Origin: Paracoccaceae bacterium
GTDB taxonomy: Bacteria > Pseudomonadota > Alphaproteobacteria > Rhodobacterales > Rhodobacteraceae
Direction: 5' to 3'
Length of the DNA stretch: 5,483 nt
NCBI GenBank assembly: GCA_026709725.1
Contig: JAPOSK010000021.1
Coordinates: forward strand, 1 to 5,483
Every line of letters starts with the position of its first letter. Positions within the stretch are counted from its first letter, which is position 1. The position numbers were made by a program, and so were the translations under genes. Shown piece by piece: positions 1-4,859 of this stretch. The notes under the pieces were generated by a model. The model had not been told where the DNA came from, did no database searches, and worked only from the letters and a program-made list of their open reading frames with translations.

Positions 1-68
1 CAGCTCAGGGAGAGGTAGCACCCCCCTGATTCAGGGTTTCAACAGAGAGCGGGACGATCCCATGAAGC
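1..68. other. Unidentified sequence replacing the methyltransferase body
   Basis: The methyltransferase homology coming from the right stops at about position 69, and what follows leftwards matches nothing I know of that family. The stretch contains a palindrome CCCTGATTCAGGG (24-36, 6-bp arms around one base), a second TCAGGG at 5-10, and a short GGGA/TCCC inverted repeat (51-61). No frame on either strand stays open through it in a recognisable way. It could be the end of an insertion sequence or the far side of a deletion; I could not identify an element or a target duplication, because the other side lies outside the window. Confidence 0.4.
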
Positions 69-191
69 CCTTCCCTTGTTGAACGGCGGATCGGTGGCGA
101 TCAGGTCCACCGACTCCGAGTTCATGGCGCGGAGGAATTTTAGATTGTCACCATGAAAAAGTGTGCGGTTCTGCCAGTTTGGTTCAGTCAT
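39..191 (-). pseudogene. N4/N6 site-specific DNA methyltransferase, 5' fragment
   Basis: This is a 50-codon reading frame starting at ATG (191-189). Residues 14-20 read GDNLKFL and residues 33-40 read TDPPFNKG, the DPPF/DPPY catalytic motif IV of amino-methyltransferases (N6_N4_Mtase type) in its usual place close to the N-terminus. The family is normally several hundred residues long, with the AdoMet-binding FxGxG region further downstream; here recognisable similarity ends at about R41, and the frame meets TGA at 41-39 after nine unrelated residues. The fragment cannot bind AdoMet and is surely inactive. Its ATG overlaps the stop of the nuclease-like gene as ATGA (191-188), the arrangement expected of a coupled restriction-modification pair. 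Confidence in the family is high; the cause of truncation (insertion or deletion) is unknown. Confidence 0.8.
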
Positions 192-547
192 TTATTTTTC
201 AAATCACTCACCATTATTAGATAAACAGTTTTAACTTTCATGATTTTACGAACATGATCCATGTTTTTGCAAATGTGATCCATGACTTGTCCCGTTTCAT
301 AATCAACAAATACAATTAAAAGACAGTCCGCCGCGTCTTCGCCTTTGATCTTTGATTCGGAAAGATCAACATATGTTTGTGAATCTGAATGTGCGCCGGA
401 TTTCTTGGATTTGATCTCAACTTTTCTTCCATCTGGAAAAACACCATCGTAACCGCGTTGGTTTGTCTTTGCTAATTCTATACCAAATTCGGATTCGGCC
501 CATTTTTCCGCGATTTTGGCGGCTTGATGTCTAGTTAATTTAGTCAA
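188..547 (-). CDS. Small PD-(D/E)XK nuclease-like protein, putative restriction endonuclease
   Basis: This 119-residue cytosolic protein has no signal peptide or membrane segment. It opens with a charged helix (residues 6-22, with E14, E18 and E20), followed by D34, a beta-turn (FPDGRK), and E44-I-K46, giving D-x9-ExK, the core of the PD-(D/E)XK nuclease fold, where D34, E44 and K46 would bind metal and activate water. A hydrophobic strand (CLLIVFVD, 75-82) and a second helix follow, as in small type II restriction enzymes and Mrr-like domains. The start is TTG (547-545), chosen because AGGAGG lies six bases upstream (559-554) and the frame gives the expected N-terminal helix. The stop overlaps the methyltransferase ATG, and the start overlaps the kinase pseudogene stop. 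The gene is visibly more AT-rich than all its neighbours, which suggests separate acquisition. With its methyltransferase partner broken, it is either harmless, inactive, or doing another job. The specific function is inferred; I do not recognise a named enzyme. Confidence 0.7.
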   Translation of the reverse strand: MTKLTRHQAAKIAEKWAESEFGIELAKTNQRGYDGVFPDGRKVEIKSKKSGAHSDSQTYVDLSESKIKGEDAADCLLIVFVDYETGQVMDHICKNMDHVRKIMKVKTVYLIMVSDLKNK

Positions 548-1072
548 CGCTTTCCTCCTGAATAAAGACGAACGGGAATGGGTCCAGCGTTATCAAAAAT
601 CAACTATTTATCGACAATTTTCCGATAAATTCTCAGAAAGTTGCTCCATCCTGATTGAAAGCGACGATGCACAACATCGTCAGGAATATCGTGTCCACCA
701 TCAACAACCCGCTGTTGAACACGGAAAACAGCCATGTCCGGCGTCGGGAGCCGCAGGAAGTACAGCGTCACATGATAGCCGCATGCCTGCCAGCAGGGAA
801 TCGAACTGGCATATGCGCGTCCACTCAGAGTGGTCTCAAAGGCGGAGCTGTTTCCTTTCTGTACATAGTCATTGATCGTCCTGATCATGAGGCACCCCGA
901 TCGAAAGGCGGCAAAAGACGGCTGGAACGGGCTTAAACCTGCTGCGATTGCATCCGCGTTGACAAAGATCGGACAATTGGCCTCCCTGGGGCAGATATTC
1001 TATTCAATGGCGAAAGTCGTTTTCCGCTCCGTTTGGTCCGGCGGTCATCAGGATCTTCTTCTGTGCGGTCAT
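544..1072 (-). pseudogene. Zeta-toxin-like P-loop kinase, degenerate
   Basis: Repairing the lesions gives about 176 residues of a zeta-toxin/UDP-sugar-kinase-like P-loop protein. It would start MTAQKKIL at ATG 1072, continue with AGPNGA(G)KTT (Walker A), then VNADAIAAGLSPF, FETTLSGRAYA (the zeta-type ETT region), GYHVTLYFLRLPTPDMA and GGHDIPDDVVHRRFQSGW, and end LIFDNAGPIPVRLYSGGKR before TGA (546-544). The lesions are: two bases missing in the last Walker A glycine codon (at 1024/1023); a tandem duplication GAATA-GAATA (1005-996) creating TAG (1002-1000); one extra base at about 994-984; and TAG (606-604) where the family has a Trp codon before the LIFDN segment. The open piece between (888-604) keeps only the C-terminal half and no P-loop, so no kinase is made. 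Relatives phosphorylate UDP-N-acetylglucosamine as toxins, though many chromosomal members have no tested activity. Its stop overlaps the downstream TTG as TTGA, pointing to former coupling. Confidence 0.82.
554..559 (-). promoter_or_regulatory. Strong ribosome binding site supporting a TTG start
   Basis: On the minus strand the sequence reads AGGAGG, then AAAGCG, then TTG. This is a perfect Shine-Dalgarno at six-base spacing and decides the unusual TTG start of the nuclease-like gene. The site lies within the last codons of the kinase pseudogene (Ser-Gly-Gly-Lys-Arg-stop), so it can recruit ribosomes even though the upstream frame is broken. Confidence 0.75.
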
Positions 1073-1203
1073 GTTTCCATCCTCGCTGAAAGCAACGCCC
1101 TGTCAAGGCGCAGTCGCCATGCGGAGAGCCATTGATGTGCGAACAGGCATGGACCCGATTGATCGCACTCATGACCCCGGATTGGCGCTGAGAGGTCCAT
1201 CAT
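1069..1203 (-). CDS. Possible 44-residue ORF upstream of the kinase, function unknown
   Basis: An open frame of 44 residues begins at ATG ATG (1203-1198), with AAAGGG a few bases upstream as a possible ribosome site, and ends at TGA (1071-1069), which overlaps the kinase ATG as ATGA. This is where an antitoxin or small partner of a zeta-like kinase would sit. The sequence (MMDLSAPIRGHECDQSG at the start, RLRLDRALLSARMET at the end) resembles no epsilon-type or ribbon-helix-helix antitoxin that I know. It may be a chance frame or the damaged tail of a longer gene. The overlap and ribosome site are seen; the coding claim is weak. Confidence 0.2.
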   Translation of the reverse strand: MMDLSAPIRGHECDQSGPCLFAHQWLSAWRLRLDRALLSARMET

Positions 1204-1249
1204 GCTGCCCTTTGCTCAAGCACATCAGACTTCACTTGCAGATTTGGAG

Positions 1250-1267
1250 TGCAACGATCATGTTGCA
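1250..1267. promoter_or_regulatory. Inverted repeat upstream of the sugar operon, candidate operator
   Basis: TGCAACGATCATGTTGCA has perfect 6-bp arms around a 6-base spacer. The right arm merges with the TTGCAT proposed as the -35 element of the sugar operon. A further TTGCA at 1236-1240 forms a nested, looser repeat with the left arm. Dyads of this size commonly bind dimeric LacI- or GntR-type sugar regulators; which regulator binds here cannot be told. Confidence 0.35.
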
Positions 1268-1290
1268 TGTCAGGTGTGAGATTTGATACT
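1263..1290 (+). promoter_or_regulatory. Possible sigma-70 promoter of the sugar ABC operon
   Basis: TTGCAT (1263-1268) and GATACT (1285-1290) stand 16 bases apart, with 3/6 and 4/6 matches to the -35 and -10 consensus. Transcription would start near 1297, inside the palindrome at 1295-1308 and about 40 bases before the ATG. The match is weak, but the position between two dyads makes it the best candidate in the 263-base divergent gap. An alternative -35, TTGATA (1283-1288), has no good -10. Confidence 0.3.
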
Positions 1291-1294
1291 TGCG

Positions 1295-1308
1295 CCATGG
1301 TACCATGG
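1295..1308. promoter_or_regulatory. Perfect 14-bp palindrome, candidate operator
   Basis: CCATGGTACCATGG is a perfect dyad with no spacer, 28 bases before the start codon of the sugar-binding protein and over the predicted transcription start. Its position fits repression by a dimeric regulator. Its centre is 43 bases (about four helical turns) from that of the upstream dyad at 1250-1267. Confidence 0.45.
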
Positions 1309-1335
1309 ATTTTCTTCAGGGAGAATATAAAGCAG

Positions 1336-2622
1336 ATGAATTCTCAGAGACCGCTCCGCATTGGCATGGCAATCAGTGCACTCGTGCTGCTTTTTACAAC
1401 AGCAGTTTCTGCCCAGACAACCATCAGATACATGATGTGGGACCCGGCCCAGCTTGAAGTCGAGCAGGCCGCGATCGCTGAATTCGAGGTTGCAAATCCC
1501 GGTGTGACAGTCGAGATTCAGGCAATGCCTCCCGCGGATTACTGGCCCCGTCTCTCGGCACTGGCCGCATCGGGGGATCTGCCGGATGTCTTCGCGATGT
1601 CATCGGGTTTTGTCCAAAGCTGGGCTGAGGCCGACAACCTCGCCGACCTGTCTGCAGTCGTCGATAGTGCTGAGCTTGCGCCCTACTATGAAAGCGCGAC
1701 CTCGGTTGGGGTCGTCAATGGCGTTCGTGTCGCTTTTCCGCAGAACTGGGTTGCTCCGGTGATGTATTACAACAAAACAGCTTTTGATGCCGCAGGCATC
1801 GAGACACCGCAGCCTGACTGGACCTGGGACGATTTCCTGAATGCGGCCAAGGCCCTGACCGTCGATGAAAACGCCGACGGTACGCCGGAACAGTATGGTA
1901 TGTGGCTCTACGGTCGGTACGCACATGTTGAACCTTGGATCTTTCGCAATGGCGGTCGCCTTCTCAACGAAGACAAGACAGCTCTTGATCCGTCACCGGA
2001 GGCGATTCGTGCATTGGAGTTTCTGACCTCGCTGGTGAATGAGCATGGCGTGGCACCCCCACCGGCAGAAATGGAAGGCATTCGCCAGCAGGATGTGTTC
2101 CCGCTTGGCATGGCGGCGATGTGGGTCGATGGATCATGGTCCATTGCCAACAATCGTGACATCATCGGTGACACGTTCGAGTGGGGCATTGCGCAGGTTC
2201 CGATCGGACCGGACGCAACAGATGAGACGGCCCGGGCCTATGCGTGGGCCGACATGCTTTCAGTTGCCAAGACCAGCGAAAACCAGGACATTGCCTGGGC
2301 TTTCATTCAGCATATGGTGGGACCGGGGCGCTCGGCTTCCGACTTCCTCGGCGGTAAGGTTCCCGCGTATCGGGCGATCGCCGAAAGTGACGCCTGGCTC
2401 GAAGTTGATCAGCAGCCCTCGAACAAGGACTTGCTGCTCAGCATTGGCGCCCAACCGATCGAGACCGGGTTCTCCAAGGACTGGAGCGCATGGCGTGGTT
2501 ACGCCGCCGCGGGGACCGGCGGCATGAACGGTGAGCTTGATGAGGTCTTCAATGGTCGCAAGGATCTGGATGCGGCCATTGATGCCTTCGTTGCCTACGG
2601 CAATGATGTCCTCTCGCGCTGA
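1336..2622 (+). CDS. Carbohydrate ABC transporter substrate-binding protein (family 1, CUT1)
   Basis: This 428-residue periplasmic protein would bind a sugar or polyol and deliver it to the two permeases downstream. ATG 1336 was chosen because it begins a clear Sec signal peptide: R5 and R8, a hydrophobic core (about 9-22), and VSA cleaved before Q27. A longer in-frame reading from 1249 would bury that signal. The ribosome site is probably AGGGAG (1318-1323), 12 bases upstream, which is rather far. There is no lipobox cysteine. Family marks in order are: a strand TTIRYMMW at about 28-35, a helix ending in FEVANPG, the segment GDLPDVFAM (80-88), VMYYNKTAF (142-150), TWDDF (163-167), and a MWVDGSWS segment in the second lobe, all typical of extracellular solute-binding proteins of the MalE/family 1 group. 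The length is normal. The aromatic residues (W96, W138, W162, W164 and others) suit sugar stacking, but the substrate cannot be read from the sequence. Confidence 0.93.
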   Translation: MNSQRPLRIGMAISALVLLFTTAVSAQTTIRYMMWDPAQLEVEQAAIAEFEVANPGVTVEIQAMPPADYWPRLSALAASGDLPDVFAMSSGFVQSWAEADNLADLSAVVDSAELAPYYESATSVGVVNGVRVAFPQNWVAPVMYYNKTAFDAAGIETPQPDWTWDDFLNAAKALTVDENADGTPEQYGMWLYGRYAHVEPWIFRNGGRLLNEDKTALDPSPEAIRALEFLTSLVNEHGVAPPPAEMEGIRQQDVFPLGMAAMWVDGSWSIANNRDIIGDTFEWGIAQVPIGPDATDETARAYAWADMLSVAKTSENQDIAWAFIQHMVGPGRSASDFLGGKVPAYRAIAESDAWLEVDQQPSNKDLLLSIGAQPIETGFSKDWSAWRGYAAAGTGGMNGELDEVFNGRKDLDAAIDAFVAYGNDVLSR

Positions 2623-2637
2623 CAGTATTCAGGGACA

Positions 2638-2661
2638 CCACCGGAGCTCCGGCTCCGGTGG
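2638..2661 (+). promoter_or_regulatory. Intercistronic stem-loop after the binding-protein gene
   Basis: CCACCGGAG (2638-2646) pairs perfectly with CTCCGGTGG (2653-2661) around a 6-base loop. It begins 15 bases after the stop codon and is not followed by a T-run, so it is not a standard intrinsic terminator. In sugar ABC operons such hairpins commonly protect the binding-protein mRNA from 3' exonucleases and give partial termination, so that more binding protein than permease is made; that role is inferred here. Confidence 0.6.
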
Positions 2662-2680
2662 CAGCGGGTCAAGGTCCGGG

Positions 2681-2767
2681 ATGGGTATGTCCCGCCCCTT
2701 GTGGTAACGTTCTCTGTACGCTTACCTGCCGGCAATCCTCTTTCTTGCGCCCGCCCTGATCGGGCTG
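2681..2767 (+). other. Interrupted 5' end of the first permease gene
   Basis: In the permease frame an ATG at 2681, with AAGG (2671-2674) at good distance, reads MGMSRPLW and then TAA (2705-2707), followed by RSLYAYLPAILFLAPALIGL without another stop. The segment after the TAA is the expected start of a MalF-type first membrane helix, and counting from ATG 2681 the protein would be 298 residues, the usual family size. The only start codons after the TAA are a CTG at 2714 and a GTG at 2768. The simplest reading is a nonsense mutation at codon 9; a rare CTG start is the alternative. Confidence 0.6.
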
Positions 2768-3577
2768 GTGGTCTTTCGCCTCATCCCCATCATATGGGCC
2801 TTTGTCCTCTCTTTCTATGACTGGCAGATTTTTGACACGCCCCGGTTTATCGGGCTCGACAATTATGCCCATATCCTGAGCTCGCCCATCGCCACGAAAA
2901 TCCTGTGGAACACGATCACCTTTGCCCTGATCTATGTTCCCGGGTCGCTCTGCATCGCACTTGTGCTGGCTGCAATCCTCAACAATTCCCTCCGAATCTC
3001 GGTTTTTTTTCGCGGCACATTCTTTTTGCCATTCATCACTTCAACAGTAGCGGTGACTCTTGCATGGAAGTGGATTTTCTCGACCCGCTTCGGGCTCCTG
3101 AACAACGCTCTTGCGGCCATTGGCATTGACGCATCACCGGCGTGGCTGGCAGATCCGGCCTTTGCGCTTCCGGCGGTTGCAATCGTGTCCATCTGGAAGG
3201 ATATGGGGTTTTACATGATCCTGTTCCTCGCCGGGCTCCAGACCATTGATCCTTCGTACTACGAAGCGGCCCGTGTCGATGGCGCACGGCCCGTGCGAAG
3301 GTTCTTCAGGATCACTGTACCACTCCTGCTGCGCAGCCTGTTTTTTGTCCTGATCATCGCGCTTGTGCGTTCAACCCAGACCTTCGAGATCACGTATGCG
3401 TTGACCGAAGGCGGGCCGAACAGGGCGTCAACAACGCTTGCCTATTTCATTTACGAAAACGCCTTCATCCACTTCCAGATGGGCTATGCAGCGGCACTTG
3501 CCTATATCCTGTGTGCAATCCTGGCCATCGTGACCTTGACCAACTTCCGGATGCGGAAAAGGTGGATTCATGAATAA
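2768..3577 (+). CDS. Sugar ABC transporter permease, MalF-type (5' end uncertain)
   Basis: This is an inner-membrane subunit of a CUT1 sugar importer. From GTG 2768 there are 269 residues, with hydrophobic segments at about 1-17 (the remaining half of the first helix), 48-73, 81-103, 132-157, 188-204 and 238-258. The cytoplasmic EAA loop is intact: EAARVDG begins at residue 166, with the conserved I182 and P185 following, and this loop docks on the ATPase. The TEGGPNRASTTLAYFIYENAF stretch is split by convention as TEGGP at 213-217 and YENAF at 229-233, both typical of MalF/UgpA-like permeases. GTG 2768 lacks a clear ribosome site and cuts the first helix, because a TAA interrupts the natural N-terminus (see 2681-2767). 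The gene ends in TAA 3575-3577, overlapping the second permease by 8 bases. The family is certain; whether a working protein is made is open. Confidence 0.88.
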   Translation: MVFRLIPIIWAFVLSFYDWQIFDTPRFIGLDNYAHILSSPIATKILWNTITFALIYVPGSLCIALVLAAILNNSLRISVFFRGTFFLPFITSTVAVTLAWKWIFSTRFGLLNNALAAIGIDASPAWLADPAFALPAVAIVSIWKDMGFYMILFLAGLQTIDPSYYEAARVDGARPVRRFFRITVPLLLRSLFFVLIIALVRSTQTFEITYALTEGGPNRASTTLAYFIYENAFIHFQMGYAAALAYILCAILAIVTLTNFRMRKRWIHE

Positions 3578-4418
3578 ACCCATGAGCAGGCACCTTATAC
3601 TCATCGCCCTTTATGGGGTCCTGATTGCCTATGCAGCCCTGTCGCTGATGCCGTTTGCCTGGATGCTGATCACCAGTTTCAAGACACCCGCAGACCTGTT
3701 TCGCCTGCCGCCTGATTTCACACCCACGCTCCTGTCAACGGACACGCCGTTCAGGAACTATGATCAGGTCTGGACCCAGCGGGATTTCGTGACCTATTTC
3801 CGCAATTCCGTTTTTGTGTCCTTCATGGCGGCAATCGGCCAGGTCTTCACCTGTGCATTGGCCGGCTACGCCTTTGCGCGCCTGCCGCTGCCGGGCAAGA
3901 ATGCAATTTTTGCCATGATTCTTGCAACGATGTTTGTTCCGGTCGAGGTGACGATTGTTCCCGAGTTTCTGATCATGCGCTGGCTCGGCTGGCTTGACAC
4001 CTTCCTGCCTCTGATCGTCCCATCCTTTCTGGTTGGCGCTTTCGGGACATTCATGCTGCGTGAGTATTTTGCCAGCCTTCCGGATGAGTATGCCGATGCC
4101 GCGCGCATGGACGGCGCATCGCAATTCCGCATTTTCTGGCGGGTCTATCTGCCACTCGCACAACCTGCCCTTGTGTCGGTCTTCGTGATTGCCTTTATCC
4201 AGAACTGGGATGAGCTGCTCAGGCCCCTCCTCTACCTCTCCACACCCGAACTCTACACTGTACCGCTTGGCCTGCTGAGTTTCTTCGGGCAGTATGAAGC
4301 CGCCTGGAACGAGCTGATGGCAGGCTCGGTGATTTCGACGCTTCCGCTCATTCTGATCTATATCCTGACCCAGCGTTATATCCTTGCCGGTTTCTGGGGT
4401 GGAGGCGTCAAGGGATAG
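3570..4418 (+). CDS. Sugar ABC transporter permease, MalG-type
   Basis: This is the second inner-membrane subunit of the importer, 282 residues, the usual size for MalG/UgpE-like permeases. Membrane segments lie at about 9-34, 77-101, 111-131, 143-165, 198-213 and 248-272. The short SFKTPADLF region after the first helix (36-44) and the C-terminal QRYILAGFWGGGVKG (268-282) are standard MalG-side signatures; in MalG the C-terminal tail reaches into the ATPase dimer. The EAA loop reads DAARMDG (176-182) followed by the conserved P195. The start is ATG 3570, with AAAAGGTGG (3557-3565) just upstream; it overlaps the preceding gene by 8 bases, which implies translational coupling and a heterodimer with that permease. 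A second ATG four codons in (3582) is possible. No ATP-binding subunit follows, so a shared MsmK/UgpC-type ATPase encoded elsewhere is needed. Confidence 0.93.
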   Translation: MNKPMSRHLILIALYGVLIAYAALSLMPFAWMLITSFKTPADLFRLPPDFTPTLLSTDTPFRNYDQVWTQRDFVTYFRNSVFVSFMAAIGQVFTCALAGYAFARLPLPGKNAIFAMILATMFVPVEVTIVPEFLIMRWLGWLDTFLPLIVPSFLVGAFGTFMLREYFASLPDEYADAARMDGASQFRIFWRVYLPLAQPALVSVFVIAFIQNWDELLRPLLYLSTPELYTVPLGLLSFFGQYEAAWNELMAGSVISTLPLILIYILTQRYILAGFWGGGVKG

Positions 4419-4430
4419 CCCGGCAGTTCC

Positions 4431-4484
4431 GGTTGACAAAGCCGCGATCCTGCTCCGGGTGCCAGAGCCCGAGACCTGTCAACC
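4431..4484. repeat. 8-bp inverted repeat just after the sugar operon
   Basis: GGTTGACA (4431-4438) and TGTCAACC (4477-4484) are perfect reverse complements separated by 38 bases. The left arm starts 13 bases after the permease stop. It could close a stem-loop at the mRNA end, but the loop is long and no T-run follows. Confidence 0.35.
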
Positions 4485-4563
4485 AGGGGCCCACGGACAT
4501 CACAGCATCCTGACCATCTGCAGCATGGCGATGTGTCCTCACCGATCCACCAGAGCCGCCTGA

Positions 4564-4606
4564 CCTATCAATATTGGCGACATATATCGGGCATGTTCCT
4601 GATAGG
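4564..4606. repeat. 7-bp inverted repeat in the convergent gap
   Basis: CCTATCA (4564-4570) and TGATAGG (4600-4606) are perfect reverse complements with 29 bases between. The spacer is AT-rich for this neighbourhood (AATATTGG, CATATATCG). The function is unknown and a chance occurrence is possible. Confidence 0.25.
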
Positions 4607-4756
4607 ATGAGAACAAAATCGTGCAGGCTCTCGAGCAGTTGCACTCCGATCTCTTGAGAAGACCAGTCGGGGATTCACAGTTTTGGAACCACCCTGCTGC
4701 CGATCCAAAAGGCGCTTTCAGCCAGAAATCTTCTTCCCGAACAGATTCTCCCATGG

Positions 4757-4798
4757 CTGACGTTCACTGACATCTTCTGACGATCCCCGGCTCCTGAC
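4757..4798 (+). repeat. Phased CTGAC repeat
   Basis: CTGAC occurs at 4757, 4767 and 4777, exactly 10 bases apart, so all three face the same side of the helix; a fourth copy is at 4794. Between the first three, the spacers are GTTCA and ATCTT. This spacing can mark a cooperative protein-binding array, but there are few copies and each is short. Confidence 0.3.
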
Positions 4799-4810
4799 AC
4801 CATGCGACCG

Positions 4811-4859
4811 GTTCAGTCACCTGTATCAGGCGGGTCCGGTTGTCATTGGCTGACTGAAC
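4811..4859. repeat. 9-bp inverted repeat
   Basis: GTTCAGTCA (4811-4819) and TGACTGAAC (4851-4859) are perfect reverse complements 31 bases apart, with a smaller CCTG-TAT-CAGG hairpin inside (4820-4830). It begins just after the phased CTGAC repeat and shares its core (TGACTG). It could be a structured RNA, a pair of protein sites, or element-end remains; the sequence does not decide. Confidence 0.35.

Noticed and set aside
655..936. Plus-strand open frame of about 93 codons
   Set aside because: It is antisense to the kinase pseudogene, whose conserved motifs explain the sequence; the translation has no family features.
1102..1107. Perfect TTGACA (-35 like) on the minus strand 30 bases before the kinase ATG
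   Set aside because: No acceptable -10 hexamer lies 16-18 bases downstream, and there would be almost no leader; it is likely chance.
933..1172. Minus-strand open frame of about 79 codons across the kinase start
   Set aside because: It is an off-frame reading of the kinase N-terminus; the P-loop sequence is in other frames because of the indels.
1249..1335. Longer in-frame start for the sugar-binding protein (ATG-less extension from 1249)
   Set aside because: It would put 29 residues before a complete Sec signal peptide and would cover the palindrome and the promoter candidate; ATG 1336 gives the standard signal.
2039..2527. Plus-strand open frame of 162 codons inside the binding-protein gene
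   Set aside because: It is a different frame of a clear family 1 binding protein, Arg/Pro/Ser-rich and without motifs.
4433..4438. TTGACA after the sugar operon, as a promoter
   Set aside because: The -10 position is GC-rich with no match; the hexamer is better explained as part of the 8-bp inverted repeat.
3735..4439. Minus-strand open frame of 234 codons opposite the second permease
   Set aside because: It is antisense to a clear MalG-type gene, highly charged with no motif; a typical shadow of a GC-rich membrane-protein gene.
4408..4644. Minus-strand frame with a segment PWLTGLGLWHPEQDRGF
   Set aside because: Parts look protein-like, but no family could be named and its end overlaps the permease 3' end; not enough for a gene call.
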